From assembly GCA_902805475.1 (NCBI GenBank), contig CADCSX010000023.1, forward strand, positions 744,001 to 808,000: a DNA stretch of 64,000 bases, given 5' to 3'. This document shows, one piece after another, positions 35,160 through 48,040 of the stretch. A program made the position numbers and the translations under genes. The notes beneath the pieces are model-generated. The model was not told the DNA's origin and did not search any database. It saw only the letters and a list, made by a program, of their open reading frames with translations. The DNA comes from Entonaema liquescens. Lineage: Eukaryota > Ascomycota > Sordariomycetes > Xylariales > Xylariaceae. Position 1 is the stretch's first letter. Each line of letters starts with the position of its first letter.

Positions 35160-35770
35160 ATGGGTATTATCCTCGATATTCGTGATCCGAAAGGTGGCGG
35201 CGGAAGAGCTGGCGGTGGCGGACACAGCTACCACGGCGGCGGCGGCGGTTACCATGGCGGTGGCGGGAACGGGAGTCCGCTCCCGTGGTGGGCTTGGATG
35301 ATAATCGTCTTCGGCTCCGTGTGGTTAATAGCCTACATTTTCCTCGTCATACATTACTTCCGAAAAGGTAACCTGACCCAACACCGATCCCTTTCATCCC
35401 ATCCCTCCCCAATTCCCCCTTGAAGCAAGCCTTCACGGGAGACTAGCGATCAGCGAAGCTGACCCCAACAGAACAAACCCTGAACAAACTCGAAGGCGAC
35501 AACGCGCGCTCCGGCCTCCAAATATTCGGCCGTGCGGCGTGGAGGGCCTTCCGGTATATGACCGGGATCCAGATATTCGTATGGGCCTACCGGAAGATAC
35601 GAAGCAAGGGGGATAACGGCACGAAGAAGATGGGCGGCAGCTTCTATAAGAAAGTCGGAGACGAAGAAAGAGGAGTGAAAGGCGACAGCGAGACCGAACA
35701 ATTAGTAATGCCGCCGGCTCAATTGCGCGAGGAGCCTCCCCCGGCTTATTCCAGGGACACTGTTCGATGA
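35160..35770 (+). CDS. Single-pass membrane protein with Gly/His-rich N-terminus and PPAY motif
   Basis: Exons 35160-35367 and 35454-35770 give 174 aa. The 86-bp intron has donor GTAACC and acceptor GATCAG; the phase-1 join produces HYFRKAKLTPTEQTLNKLEG. The N-terminus is almost entirely Gly with His and Tyr (residues 12-40). A transmembrane helix follows (WAWMIIVFGSVWLIAYIFLV), then a basic amphipathic region (FGRAAWRAFRYMTGIQIFV) that could be a second membrane-associated segment. The hydrophilic tail ends EEPPPAYSRD, a PPxY motif. The family is unnamed to me, but this layout is seen in filamentous ascomycetes. It may be an adaptor for a WW-domain ubiquitin ligase. Confidence 0.7.
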
Positions 35771-36187
35771 TCGCTGAGACACGATTCTGGACGGATAACC
35801 CTGACGGATTAAACGCCTATGTAGCTAGAAATTACGAGAGTCACATAATGTAGTTATGATATTTGATATGTTGCAATGCCTGATACGAAGGTTAAGAATA
35901 AATGTCGATAAGAAAATTATATCTGGTCCGTAGAGGCAACATGTAGGTATTCACGACAAAGAATTACATACAGAACTATACATTAATCATTGGCCCTTTT
36001 GTCAAACTCGCCAGGCCTTATTGGGCTCTTCCTTGTTGAGCCTCGCATTTTAGCTCGAGTTCGTTTGGATAAACTTCCAAAGGTTCCACACGCTCGGCGC
36101 CTATACAAATGAGGTATCTTACGAATCAAAACAAATAATCATTCATCTTGCGTCTCAAAATTCGGGTTTAGCATGCTAGACCTAAGT
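35771..36187. other. Convergent 3' region
   Basis: Between the membrane-protein stop and the EDE1 stop. No feature is supported. Confidence 0.4.
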
Positions 36188-39100
36188 TTAGGACTGGTTA
36201 GCGAGGTGGTTTGCAGCCTAAGTAGTGAATTAGTGCCCCCCAATTCCACACAAGACATTGGCGAAAATTCAGCTTACCCGTTCGAGATTATAATCGTACT
36301 TCTCTAGAGCGTTCACCGCGTCTGTCCTCGAGTAACCCATACCAGTGAGATTCTTGACGATAGGGTCGTCAAGCTTTCCTTCATCACTCAACGTTCTTCC
36401 TGCGGTACTGGGTCTACCAGGGCTTTGACTTTGGACGGGGCTCTTGTTTTCTTCACTGTTCTTTGCGGGTGGGTCGCTCGGGGAGTCAAAACCGGAGAAG
36501 AGGGCTTCCCAGTCTTGATTGTTTGGCGCTGCGGGGGCTTGACCGGAAAAGGAGGTGGCGTTTACACTGTTGGCTGTACCAGGACCAGGAGTAGCACCCG
36601 AGGTAGACGATACTGTGCCGAAATCATAGCTGCTGTCAATACCAAATGCGTTTGAAACGTTAGTCGATTCACTCTTTGGTTGGCTTGGCGGCGGACTGCT
36701 GTCAAACACGGGGTTAAAGTCATCAAGATTTGATCGAGATAGGTTAGCAAACTCGTCGTCTGCTGAACCTTCTTTAGCATCTTCGAGGTCGGCAAAATCG
36801 TCATCTTGATCGTCGAAGGCGTTTTTGGGTGTGGTAGTGGTTGGGTTTGTTACTGTAGTTGGAGTAGGGGTGAATGATTCTCCAGCCCCCGATGGGGAAG
36901 AGAAAGATGGTGAGGCTCTTGGTGGCTCGGGGAAACTTGGCAAGTCGCTTGATCCAATATTAGCATCATCATAAGAGCTTCTGAGGTTTAATCCAACTAG
37001 AGGTTAAGAATCTTACTTAGATGCGTGAGAGACGTGTGATGCGGCAGCTACACTCTCCGCCGCGGGACCGTCGGTTACGGCAGCGCTGGACTTTGAGGCA
37101 GCTGGAGAAGCCGGAGCTTGGGGCTCCTTGGCTTCAGTCTTTTTTTCAGGGGGTGATGCGGGCGCGAAATCATCGTCAAATCCATTTCCCTCGCTAGCAG
37201 AGTCGGACTCATCGTCTCTCTCAAGCTCGGAAATAGGAGGGAATTCTGAGTTAAATGTTGAGAATGCTTTGGAACTGTCTTTGGATGACTTCTCCTGAGG
37301 CTTACTCGAAGTACTACCCATGCTCGCAAAGGCGGAATCAAAGTCTACCTTTGCATTACCAGAATCTTTCAAATTCACAAACAGGTCACTGTCCCTGTTG
37401 CTAGCGTAAGGTGTCGTAGGAGCCGGAGCTGTGGGGGTCTCATCGGGAAACGAGCCGGGAATAGAACCTTCATTAAGGGTCTTCGGTTTCTCTTCACTTT
37501 GCGTAGGAGACCACCTTTGGTTGGCATCCGACGCTGAGGCTAAGCTCTGACCAGTAGATGTAGGCTCCAACGGCGCGGGAGTAGAAGCCGAAGCGGAAGG
37601 AGTTGCGGCGCTTTCACCAGACCTACTAACTGGAGGGGAAGTTTGGCGTGAAGGTGATAGAGTCTCGGACGCCTCACCGAACGGTGCGAGACTCGGATTG
37701 GGCTGCTACAACTCAGTTGAGATTGGGGGCTCGGGTGCGGGGGTGGAATGGGGACTCACGGTGGGCGTGGAACTTGTCGGTGTAGCAAAAGATCCAATGC
37801 TAGCTGTTGAGCCACCGGTATCCTGGTGTTTAAATGAAGTTACTGGAGGTGCGGAAGTGCTCTCGGCCCCGAAGTCACCGAAGATGTCGTTGAAGGACTT
37901 CTCGCCGTACGGCTTAACGGGAGGGGGAGAAGAAAATGTACCCATTATGTCTGTACTTCCAGTTCGCCTGAAGAACGGATTATTCGCACTGGTAGTTGAC
38001 GGTGCCGGGCTAGCTACCTGAGCAGAGGTTGCCACTGGTGAGTTACTATTGATCTGACGGGATAGCTCTTCGTTGCTCTTTGTGAGATCCTCCATCTCGC
38101 TCTTTAGCTTATCTCGGTCACCCTCGACCGTAGAAAGCTGCTTCTTGTTAATAGCAACCATTCCCTTTTGCTGCCGAGCTTCTGACCTTAGCTTTTCCAG
38201 CTGTGGTCTCAATTGCGCAATCTCGGTATTAACAGAGCTGATCCGTTGTTTCAGAGCTGCGTTTTCTTGTTGATCAGCCTGGAGAGCTTGAGCGACTTGC
38301 TGATGCTGGGTCTGCAAGTCTTTATAGGTGCCGTCAATTACGATCAACTCGTTGGTAAGCTTTTTAGTCTCTTCGCGTACGTTTCTAAGTTGTTCTTCTA
38401 GAGTCCGAACATCTTGGGCTTCCTTCTCGTATAATGCGCGTAGTTGAGACAGGCGTTGTTCAAAGTTCTTCTTTTGCTCGCTCGCTTGGTTGATCTCGTT
38501 TTGCGTCGAGCTACGTTGTCCTTGAACTTGTTGCATCTGCTTCGACAAGGAACCGACCTGGTTGGACAAGTTGGCTAACTCGGTCGTCTCATTTGTGAGC
38601 TTTTACTAATTTCAGGATCATTATCTCCAAGGAGATCTTCCACAGCGGGAACAGGAGGGACGGGCCCCTTTGGGCCTGAGCGGAGCCGCTCGACCCGCCG
38701 GTATCGTGGGAGGTCAAAGTTTTACCGAAGGAAGACGATGGGATGAAGGGTTTGAATGTGTTACCAGTAGGGGAAGCCCGTAGCGGCGAGGCTGGAGGTC
38801 CACTGGCGAATGGGTCCCTTGCTGCCGAGCCTCCTGTTGAGACGGGAATTTGGGGTGGAGCAGGACTAGGGGAAGCGTCAAGACCAAACAAATCATCAAT
38901 GGCGGATTTCGGCTGGGGTATCGGTTGAGGGATCGGCTGGGGTTGGGGTGGTAGTTGCGTTGGCGAAGCTGGAACATCGAACGGGGATGGGCCGATCGGG
39001 GGACGAGGCTGCTGGTTTCGCATGGACGGAGGGATGAGGTTCGGAGGAAGGGTCGTGGGTAGTGGCATATCTCGCCTGCTTCGCTGTTGGCGGATAAGGT

Positions 39101-40366
39101 GCATAGCAACCGCAAACGTGTCTCTCGTCAATCGACCTTCTGAGTTGATATCCGCGAGATCCCAAATCTGGGCCAATGCATCCTCAGGCAAGCTGGATTG
39201 GCTTAGGAACGGGACAGCTTCCTCGCCAGTGATGTATCCCTTGTTCGTCTTATCCAGGTCGGCGTAAAATTGATCGAATCTTGCCTTGTCAGCAGGCGTG
39301 ATTACCCAATCACTTCCGGTCGTTTGAGGGGCTACGCCTGTAGGCTGAGGACCTAACGGTGGTCTCCCTAGCGGACTCGTCGTTCGAAGTTGCGCCTGTC
39401 CGCTAAGCTGTCGCGGTATAGCGGGTACGGGCGGGATTGCGGTTGTAGGGCTCCGTGCAGATGCCGAACCGCGCCTTGTCGCAGCTTCGTAGAGCGGAGC
39501 AGGTAGAATACTTGGGAGGCCTCTCAAAGCACCGGTCTTCATGGAAGTAAGAAGATGCATTGCAATTACAAATTCCGTCTGTACAAGTGCTCCCCTTTGC
39601 TCCGTGTCGGCAAGCTGCCAGATGCGCCCTAGAACTTCATTGGGTAGGCCTGACTTTTCGAATATGTTCTTCGCCTGATCACCAGGCAGTATGCCTCCAT
39701 TCTGCAGATTCTGCCTCTCGAATAATCCAGCATACTGGGCGACCTTCTCAGGCGTTAGAGGTGGTATCCGTATAGGGGTATTGCCGGTCCCCTGGGCCTG
39801 TATATGTGGTTGGGCCGGAGGGACACTGGCACTAATGTTAATTCCGTCGAACCGCGGTAAGGGGCCCTGCTGAAGAGCGAGTTCAGGTGTCGGTTCGCGT
39901 GCAGCTTGAGCATGACCGATGAGTCGCAAGACAATTCCAAAGCCAGCAGGTGTCAAAAAGCCGCGGTTCTCCTTATCTGCTATTTGCCAGATCTACCGAC
40001 GTTCGTAATAAATTAGTATATCCTCATATCAAGTAAAGACATCCAATATTTAGAAGGGTAACAAAACTTACCTCACCGAGAACGCGCGAGTCCAGCCTTG
40101 TCTTTTCGAAGAACTTCACGGCTACTTCGCCCGTCACAACACCGACATTATCGGTGTCTGCTTGTCGGAAGAGTTGGCCGTATACTCGCTTTTCTTCGGG
40201 AGAAAGGTTAAGCGCCGGCGCAGCTGTTTAGATGATGTACGTCAGTTCAACAGTGTTGCCTAGCAGGATATCTACGGGAAAGGTGCCGATAATAGATGAA
40301 TGCTTGATAATACTTGGATAGGAGTTATCGTAACTTACCGGCATCAACGCTGGATTCGGCGGACAT
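36188..40366 (-). CDS. EDE1: EH-domain endocytic scaffold, Ede1/Eps15-like; one or two apparent 1-bp frameshifts
   Basis: Exons are 40366..40339, 40223..40072, 39992..37760, 37705..37017, 36947..36278 and 36217..36188. The last exon encodes only AANHLANQS and completes the UBA domain. Three EH domains are visible: from NLSPEEKRVYGQLF, from LTPEKVAQYAGLF and from ITPADKARFDQFY, each with an EF-hand-like and a W-x-L-A-D motif. A long coiled coil follows (SNQVGSLSKQMQQ.. onward), then Ser/Pro-rich regions and the UBA (DDPIVKNLTGMGYSRTDAVN). Within exon 3 the frame changes near 38665-38671 and again near 38601-38604. Restoring one base at each gives 1267 aa and correct phase at the next donor. 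EDE1 organises early clathrin endocytic sites, binding NPF motifs by EH and ubiquitin by UBA. Confidence 0.9.
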
Positions 40367-41760
40367 TGTTGCGCAACCAAGCCTCACCCAAGCTTCGATT
40401 TAAGACAGAGAGCTCCGCGTTTAAGGATGTCGAACGTTTCGGGCGCACACGAAAAGTCAATTAACGATGCGTCAAAATCAGCATAGAATTGCTTCCTAAT
40501 AACAAGAGAAGCATGCAGTGTACCAGCTTCGGCGACAAGAAAGGGTCGGAAATATGACCGTGTTTGGCGAAAGGAAGGGTAAGGTAAGTGGTGAAGTGGG
40601 AAATGTTTTTGAGGTTTCCGTCTCCAACTAACTACGCTTTTTCGTAGGAGGCTGGAGTCTCAAGTCTTCTCTCTGTACAGGGTAACCTTGACAAGCCCCT
40701 ACTGCCTGTGCCCCTACCTAAGGACTACGTAGGCGGGGCCACTTTTAGCTTAGCTCTCCTCAAAGCTCCGGGGTCCCGGGTACACATACTGTATCTACAT
40801 ACATAATACATCCATGTACGTATGTATATCTCTCGCATTACATAACCTAACCTACATTACAGTCTGGAGCATTGGATATGACTGCTACGGTTTACGGTTT
40901 ACTAATGCTGTTTAGATAATACCTTTGGACATGTAATTTGGACATGTAATTTAGACGCATTGACACTTTTCAATAATAGTAATAATAAAAGTATGGATAT
41001 CAATATTAAAGGATGGAAAAAGGAAGAAAAGGAAACGAATTTCCCCCTTTCCTATTCCCTTCCCATCTCAACTGCCGGTACATCTCCAGGTAGCCATTCA
41101 TTCTGTAACTAGTTTCGAAGACGTATAAGCGAACGGTTTTAATGAGTCAGTCCAGCTTAATACATCTTCCTGTCACGAGCCCTGCAGAATCCAAATATGG
41201 ATTCCCGTCGTTTTTAGGGGACAGTTAGATATGCATGGCGCTGCGAGATGCATACGGGGAAGAAGTAACAATTGGCTAACGGGTGCTTCAACCGCGGATA
41301 GCGTAAAAGGTCGCCATCGAGTAGAGTACCATTGTCAGTAGTCTATCTTTCGACTTATTGGTCTAGAGTCTGTCACACTGCATAGATAATCCCAAGCGAC
41401 ACGAAAACGGAGCTGCAGAAATGATAGAATCAATCACGTCTTTTTCTCATTTTGGTATCGAAGGCACTTGGGGGAATACCCGAGTGAACTTTTGCTATTA
41501 AAAGTTGTAGGACGGATGTACAAAGTGTATACTAATCTTGCTACCAGGCTCACGATCGAATTAAAAGCCTCCCTGCTGTCTCTCCACTGCTACTCCTACG
41601 GACAGGACCACGTTTCTCCGCCACACAAGTATAACTGGCACTCTTCATAGGCTTTCAGTATAATAGGGTGCTATTGCGGCAGGCCTCGGTCAGACACAAC
41701 GGAGGGAGTAGAATATTAGATGCCCTTTGGTCGTGACACGTAGCGTGAGTAACCTCAAAT
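40367..41760. other. Intergenic region between EDE1 and alpha-tubulin
   Basis: Contains the EDE1 promoter and the long alpha-tubulin 3' side. A direct repeat of GGACATGTAATTT lies near 40926-40952. No gene is supported; a 60-codon frame at 41468 is considered accidental. Confidence 0.4.
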
Positions 41761-43521
41761 TTAGTACTCAGCCTCAGCATCTCCCTCAGCGTCAAGGGAG
41801 TCGGTGGCGACCTCCTCGTAGTCGCGCTCTAGCGCTGCCAAATCCTCACGGGCCTCAGAGAACTCGCCTTCCTCCATACCCTCACCAACATACCAGTGAA
41901 CGAAAGCGCGCTTGGAATACATAAGATCAAACTTGGTAGACAAAGCTGACCAAGCCTCGGCAATAGCCGTCGTATTTGAAAGCATGCAGACGGCACGGTT
42001 AACCTTGGCCAAATCACCATCGGGAACGAACTGAGGAGGCTGGAAGCAGATACCAAGCTTGAATCCTGTTGGACACCAATCGACGAATTGGATGGTGCGC
42101 TTGGTCTTGAGAGTAGCCACAGCAGCGTGAGCGTCCTTGGGAACGACATCACCTCGGTACAGAAGACAGGTAGCCATGTATTTGCCATGGCGGGGATCAC
42201 ACTTGACCATCTGGTTGTACGGCTCAAAGCAGGACATGGTCATCTCCTGAACCGAGTTGGCTTCGTGGGCGGCCTTGGCGGCCGAGATGACTGGCGCGTA
42301 AGCAACCAGAGGGAAGTGGATACGGGGGTACGGCACCAGGTTGGTCTGGAACTCGTTAAGATCGACGTTGAGAGAGCCATCGAATCGAAGAGATGCCGTG
42401 ATAGAAGAAACAACTACAACGCGTTAGCTGCTAGCAATACAACAGTGCCAGAATTATTACATACCTTGGGCGATCAAGCGGTTCAGGTTCTCGAAGTTGG
42501 GGCGCTCTAGACCGAGATTTCGGCGGCAGATATCGTAGATAGCTTCGTTGTCGACCATGAAGGAGCAGTCAGAGTGCTCAAGGGTGGTGTGTGTGGTAAG
42601 GATAGAGTTGTATGGCTCGACGACCGAAGTAGCAGTTTGAGGAGCAGGGTAGACACAGAACTCCAGCTTGCTCTTCTTGCCATAGTCGACCGACAGACGC
42701 TCCATCAACAGGGCACCGAAACCAGAGCCAGTACCACCACCGAAGGAGTGGAAGACCAAGAAACCTTGGAGACCAGCGCAGCTATCAGCAACACGGCGCA
42801 CTCTGTCCAAAACCTGGTCGATGAGCTCCTTGCCCACAGTGTAGTGACCACGTGCGTAGTTGTTGGACGCATCCTCCTTGCCAGTAATCATTTGCTCAGG
42901 GTGGAAAAGGCTGCGGTAGGTACCGGTTCGAACCTCGTCGACGACGTTGGGTTCGAGATCACAGTAAATAGTGCGAGGCACATATTTTCCTTGGCCTGTA
43001 GGAGTCAACGGGTTAGAATGCTCCTTAAAATACATCGAGTAAATCAAACATACCGGTCTCAGAGAAGAAGGTGCTGAATCCCTGGTCGGGGTCCGCCTTC
43101 TTGCGCTCTTCGGTCAGGTATCCATCAGGCTACACGATAGATGTTAGTTAAGAGCTTGGTGTACTGGATTTCATCTCAACATACCTGGATACCGTGCTCA
43201 AGGCAGTAAAGCTAAAAAGCAGGTTAGATTTGGGTTTCATCCCGGGTGTTTCGCGATAGGGGGTATCGAGGTCGGAGTTGCGTATGGATGCGACATCGAG
43301 GTCCCGCGCAGAGAATAAACTTACCTCCCAGCAAGCGTTAGCAATTTGGCAACCTGCCTGGCCGACTGCATACAGAATAAGTAGTCAGTACATCCGCGTT
43401 TTCAAAATCTGAAGGTCAAAAGGTGCTTGTAGTAAGGAACATGGATTATGCGGTGAAGGAAAACGCGTGCTATCGAGGGGAAATATGAAAACATACCGTT
43501 GATGCTAATGATCTCACGCAT
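41761..43521 (-). CDS. TUB1: Alpha-tubulin
   Basis: Six exons, 43521..43497, 43365..43325, 43211..43185, 43129..43054, 42995..42465 and 42413..41761, give 450 aa. The start MREIISINVGQAGCQIANACWE and the GTP-binding T4 loop GGGTGSGFGALLMERL are diagnostic, as is the alpha-specific catalytic Glu region in helix 8 that acts on beta-tubulin GTP. The C-terminus is acidic and ends EAEY, so the terminal tyrosine for detyrosination is present. Early exons are very small (25, 41 and 27 nt), as usual in filamentous fungi. The protein pairs with beta-tubulin to form microtubules. No frame problem is seen. Confidence 0.97.
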
Positions 43522-44197
43522 CTTGAAGGCAGATACAACGCAAAAATCTGTACTGAAGGGAAACGAGAGAACAAGAATCAAGAGCGTGCAGGTTTGAAAA
43601 GTAGCCCCTTTAGCAGGATATGTGAGTGGATGAGATGTAGGAGTTGAGATCGAGTCAAAAGGAGTTTCTGTTGATGCTTTGGACGGGTCGTTTTTTACCT
43701 AAGTAACTAAAAGTTCAAGTGGGGGGCGGATTAAAAATTCACCCCTGGTTGGAGCAATTAGTGTTCCAATGTTCCAATGTTGACATGTTCAGTGGTAACC
43801 AGTGGCCAGTCACGGTCTAGCTCTCTTTTTTTTTTTTTTTTTATGAGGTTGCCTAAATTGATTAGATTGGTCGGATTGGACTCGGGGGCTTCGGGAAGGC
43901 ACACAGACCACGTCGTTGCCCAAGAAGTAAAAGACAGGGGTCGGCTATTACACCTATTGCCATCTGATTACACAAGGTACACAGACCAGTTCGCAGATGA
44001 CAAACCTTGACAAACTGAGCTTAGCGGTTAGTAACGCAGCTGGCAATTGCCCAATATAATCAACCAAAATCTGATCATCATTAATACCTAATTAAATATC
44101 ATACGAAACGCAACTAAAGCCAAACCCAATTCATAAAACTGCTATCGTCGAGTTCATACATAACTACTTAGAAGCTTACTATAATATTTTGGTCATA
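43522..44197. other. Divergent promoter region
   Basis: Separates alpha-tubulin from the plus-strand membrane-protein gene. Contains a T run near 43825-43842. No gene is supported. Confidence 0.4.
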
Positions 44198-44957
44198 ATG
44201 TTAATTCGTCTTGCTATTATATATTCTCTAATTGTGGCCGTATGTGCCAATACCGAAAAGGCAATCTTCTTAGGACCACCTACAGCTAGTATCCCCTTTT
44301 CACATCCGACCCTGGGCGACTTACACGTCGATACCCTCACGCCTACTAATGGGGCAATACGAACCCATGTCGAGGCCCAATTTCCCACTATCTCATCGCC
44401 GCATGGCAAATCTACTTGGCTCATTCTGGATAACCTGACTGAGGGGCAGCGGTACGAGGTGAGAGTATGCTGGGCTGCAACTGTGAGTAAAGTTGTCGCC
44501 GTACAATGGTCCAACATATTTACGCCGAGAAAAGCTTACCAGTTCTTAGCAACCTACAGAGTTCAAAGTCACTACATATGAACTACAAACTATCCTTGAT
44601 ACACCGGAACTAATATCTGGGCTCTCAGAGTACTCGCAGTCCCGCCAGCTTCAATCTGGGCCCACTGAAGGGGCGCAAGCGTCAAGATCTGAGAGGGAGG
44701 CGTCAGTCCTTTTCCTTCAAATTCTAGCAACAGCAGATTACTACACAGTGAACAAGACGCTGATGAAAAATGTTCCGCCGGTTCATGTGGACATCATTCT
44801 TGATCCCTTTATCTTCGGCTTACTTCCTCAGTCACTTCTACCAACCGTGGGCTATATTGTCGTAATAGCCATCGCATCGTGGTTTATCGCACGGTATATC
44901 TCAATACGGATTCGCAACCTAGCAGTAGAAACAACTCCCGAGAAGAAAATTCAATGA
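44198..44957 (+). CDS. Probable ER/secretory type I membrane protein with fibronectin-III-like segment
   Basis: Exons 44198-44482 and 44550-44957 give 230 aa; the 67-bp intron has donor GTGAGT and acceptor CTTAG, joining ..RVCWAAT to QPTEFKVTTYEL. Residues 1-16 form a signal peptide (LIRLAIIYSLIVAVCA). The segment STWLILDNLTEGQRYEVRVC resembles the core strand pattern of fibronectin type III domains. A single transmembrane helix near the C-terminus (GYIVVIAIASWFIARYI) is followed by a short basic tail, so most of the protein should be lumenal. The conserved-looking VDIILDPFIFGLLPQSLLPT precedes the helix. I do not recognise a named family. Confidence 0.75.
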
Positions 44958-45278
44958 AGTGGTAAAGAGGCTAGAGTCATAGCCTCGGTTATTGCCTTCT
45001 AGATCCAAACGAGAGCATCACCTAATCCTAATCATCATAACTCGTAATACGCGCTCGCGCAAGTGCTCCACCACAGCCTCAAACGAGCATGTGATCGCAA
45101 TATCGTCTTCATCTCGTCCATAACTCTACGTATGCTATAAGCCAGCGTGGATCAATGACTGTGGAATTCCTCTTAGCATAATGAATACGGTAGAAATGCT
45201 CCAAGAGTTGGATTAAACCCTGCGGTCTATTATATGCCTGAATTTTGCCAATAAAAATGGCAGCTTAGAACTTTCCTG
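44958..45278. other. Convergent 3' region
   Basis: Between two stop codons; nothing else is supported. Confidence 0.4.
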
Positions 45279-46745
45279 TTACCAATTACCGGGGTATCCA
45301 GACTGGTTATGGGGGTGCGTCCCCGAAGGAACTGGCGGTCCAGCATTTGCATACGAAGGTTGCCCCGAGTACCCATGGGGACCCGACGATGGAGGCGACA
45401 CATTGTAGGGCCGGTTACCGTACGTAGACGGAGGTGGGGGGTACTGTTGATGGCTATTGTACTGGGATTGATTTGGCGGTGGTGACGTATATTGCTGTTG
45501 TTGCGCTAGTCATTACGTTAACTCAGCCAAGAAAGAATATTCAAAATCAGCTACTCACAATAAGTGTTTGCTTGAGGAGTTGGGCTATGTCCATAACTAG
45601 AATGCCCTGGGAGTGTGCCACTACCATATGGCTGATTTTGATGCTGTGAACCGGGCGGCGGGCTATGATAGGAAGGATTTTGGTGTCCTCCCGCCTGGCC
45701 AGGAGGTGGAGGATACGATGTTGCGGTATGTTGGCCAGGTGGAGGAGGGTATTGTGGCGTTCCATGTTGAGTAGGAGGATTATATGAGGGAGAGCTCTGT
45801 TGGTGGGGCGGGGCGCTATATGCCGGTGTTGATGTATTTGGGGGTTGGTATGATGTCGGAGGAGCCTGGCCAGTGTATCCTCCCGCATGGCCCGAGTTCG
45901 AATAACCATAGTTCTGATTCTACGTAGCGTGTCAGTCAAGTCCAAGATCGTCTCAGCATTTGAGGTAGAGCGTGACATACCGGTTGATGCGCTCCGCCAA
46001 ATATACTTGCAACACCCCCCATTACAGAGCCAGCAAGACCTCCTCCTGAGTGCTGTGGTTGCTGTGACTGTCCTCCGTGACTCTGTGATTGCTGAGGCTT
46101 GCTACCAGAGGAAAATAGGTTCGAAGCAAGCTGGCCAACAAGCTGGCTGGGAACACCTCCGCTATGTCCACCAGATGAACTTCCGTGACCACTGCCATGG
46201 CTACTTCCATGACTTCCGCCGAGACCACCAATTAATTGGCCAGCAAGACCTCCAAGGCCGCTTGATCCATGACTGCTACCGCTCTGAGGCTTTCCATGTC
46301 CTCCTGAAAACTGGCTAAGTAACGTGTTGGCAGCAAAACTCTGCGATTAGATGCCGCGTTAGCGATTTTAATCCTAGAATGCAAAATCCGTTAGGACATG
46401 TACACTCACACCGAATCCCCTTTCACCAGACGGTCCATCGGGTCCTCGACTACCGTCGGCCGGTAACAACGGTTCCATACGGCCGTCTGGATGTTTGACA
46501 GTTTGTGTACCATCCGGGTGTGTAATGAGTTCCTGTTGGCCAGGTATTCCGTACGGGTGTTCGTTGGTTTGAGCGGGTGTGTTTCCCGGCGCGGCTTGGG
46601 TTGGGGTCTCCCATTGGGAAACACCCGTTGAGAGTTGAACGTAGTAGTATTTTTTGCTTGTACCATCCCACTGCGCTATCCATCCAGGAGGGAGTTGTGG
46701 TGGTTCGAACGTAGGGCCTTCGTTGGGAGAGGCGGGGCCAGCCAT
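45279..46745 (-). CDS. WW-domain protein with Gly/Ser/His- and Pro/Gln-rich tail
   Basis: Exons 46745..46410, 46340..45981, 45919..45559 and 45505..45279 give 427 aa, with GTGAGT or GTATGT donors throughout. Residues 19-49 form one WW domain: LPPGWIAQWDGTSKKYYYVQ and, further on, SQWETP, with both signature Trp residues. The second exon is dominated by Gly, Ser and His (GGLAGQLIGGLGG); the third and fourth are rich in Pro, Tyr and Gln with repeats such as YPPPPGQ. WW domains bind proline motifs, often PPxY. The tail suggests a low-complexity, possibly phase-separating or adaptor protein. The family is common in filamentous ascomycetes, but the function is unknown to me. Confidence 0.83.
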
Positions 46746-48040
46746 AGCGACTGAGGGAGGGAGGGGTTCTTTACGTTGTCCCTTTATCTCTACAGCTAAA
46801 GCTACGTAGGTAGACAAGATGTGAAAACAACAACAACCGACTCGATTACGAAAGAGGACACGGAAAGGGTAGAGAAGCGAAGTTCAATAACCAACAAGGT
46901 GCCTAGAGAAAGAAAAAAAAAGAGAGTTAGTTAGTTCGCAGCTAGAGAAATAAAATATAAAAAAGGAACTATTGATGGTGGTATGACTTGCCTTGTCGTA
47001 GTGGAATTTATTGGAAAATGTGAAAGAGAGGGTTATCGAAGGTCGAAGATGAATGAATGAATAAAAGGAGAACTAATAACACTACATATGTAATTAGGAC
47101 CCTGTAAAGCCCACATGCACCCTAATCTGTTAGGTAGTCGACAGTCAGCTCGAAATTAGTGTGAGGAATGCCGTGGCCCGTCGCAAGTTTCTACTTCCTG
47201 CTTCCTGCTTTTTGGTACCCTCTCTCTATGTGCGTCAAGCGTTCAGCGCCCAAAGAGTGAAGAATGTACCCACAGGGCTATGGTACAATTTAGGAGGGGT
47301 GGGCGATTCATGTAGGTACTTCGCGCCTTCTACGGTTTACTTAGGTGTGTGACCTGTAGCTAAGTAACCTACTTACAGAGAGCTCCCTGCAAGGTCTGAT
47401 AGTGGAATGACGCTTACGCCATAGAATTCAGCCACAATCATCACGAGTGGCGGCTTCCAGATGGGTTCATGTACTTCAGGACCTCACATTAGGTACCAAA
47501 CTTAAATAAATGAATTTTCATTGTGCCCCCTTTAGACAATGAAACTTTAAAAGTTCTACATATATAAGCCATCAGGCATCAGCCCAAATCACCATACCCA
47601 GCACCGCCTTAGCCAGTCAAAAGTTGTTTACGCTCCCTTGTTGGTTACCTCCTGAAAATATTTACGGCGGAGTCATACCTTCCTAAGTGCATACTTCACC
47701 TTCACCGTATGGTACTAATGGAATAGAAGGAGGATCTGCTTTCTACCTAAGTATGGCTCTACACATACCATCTTGACAACGTGTTTTCAAAGTTAGAAGG
47801 CATGTAAGAGGTGGGCCCTGATTACCTCTGAGACTAGCAAAGCAATGTCGACAGACATCTATGATTCCATATCCTTGCTTCGTCACAAGCATCAAAAGCT
47901 ATGACATCCAAAAACACCATACGTCACGTGGATGAGTTGCGAAGTGGTGAACGAAGGCAAACAGGATTAGAACACGGGCAGCCTTATCTCTATTTATTCT
48001 ATCATTAAGAAAACTTTCATTTACGTTGAATTCGTTATCA
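46746..48040. other. Divergent promoter region
   Basis: About 1.3 kb without a supported gene. It contains the leaders of the WW and F-box genes. Frames at 47161-47352 and 47899-48141 look accidental. Confidence 0.4.

Noticed and set aside
37706..37759. In-frame stop at 37706-37708 read as truncation of EDE1
   Set aside because: It lies at the end of a good 54-bp intron (GTGAGT..TTGTAG) and is spliced out.
41468..41650. 60-codon plus frame between EDE1 and alpha-tubulin
   Set aside because: No recognisable features; probably 3' flank of alpha-tubulin.
45547..46318. Long opposite-strand frames over the WW-protein gene
   Set aside because: Shadows of low-complexity Pro/Gly/Gln coding sequence on the other strand.
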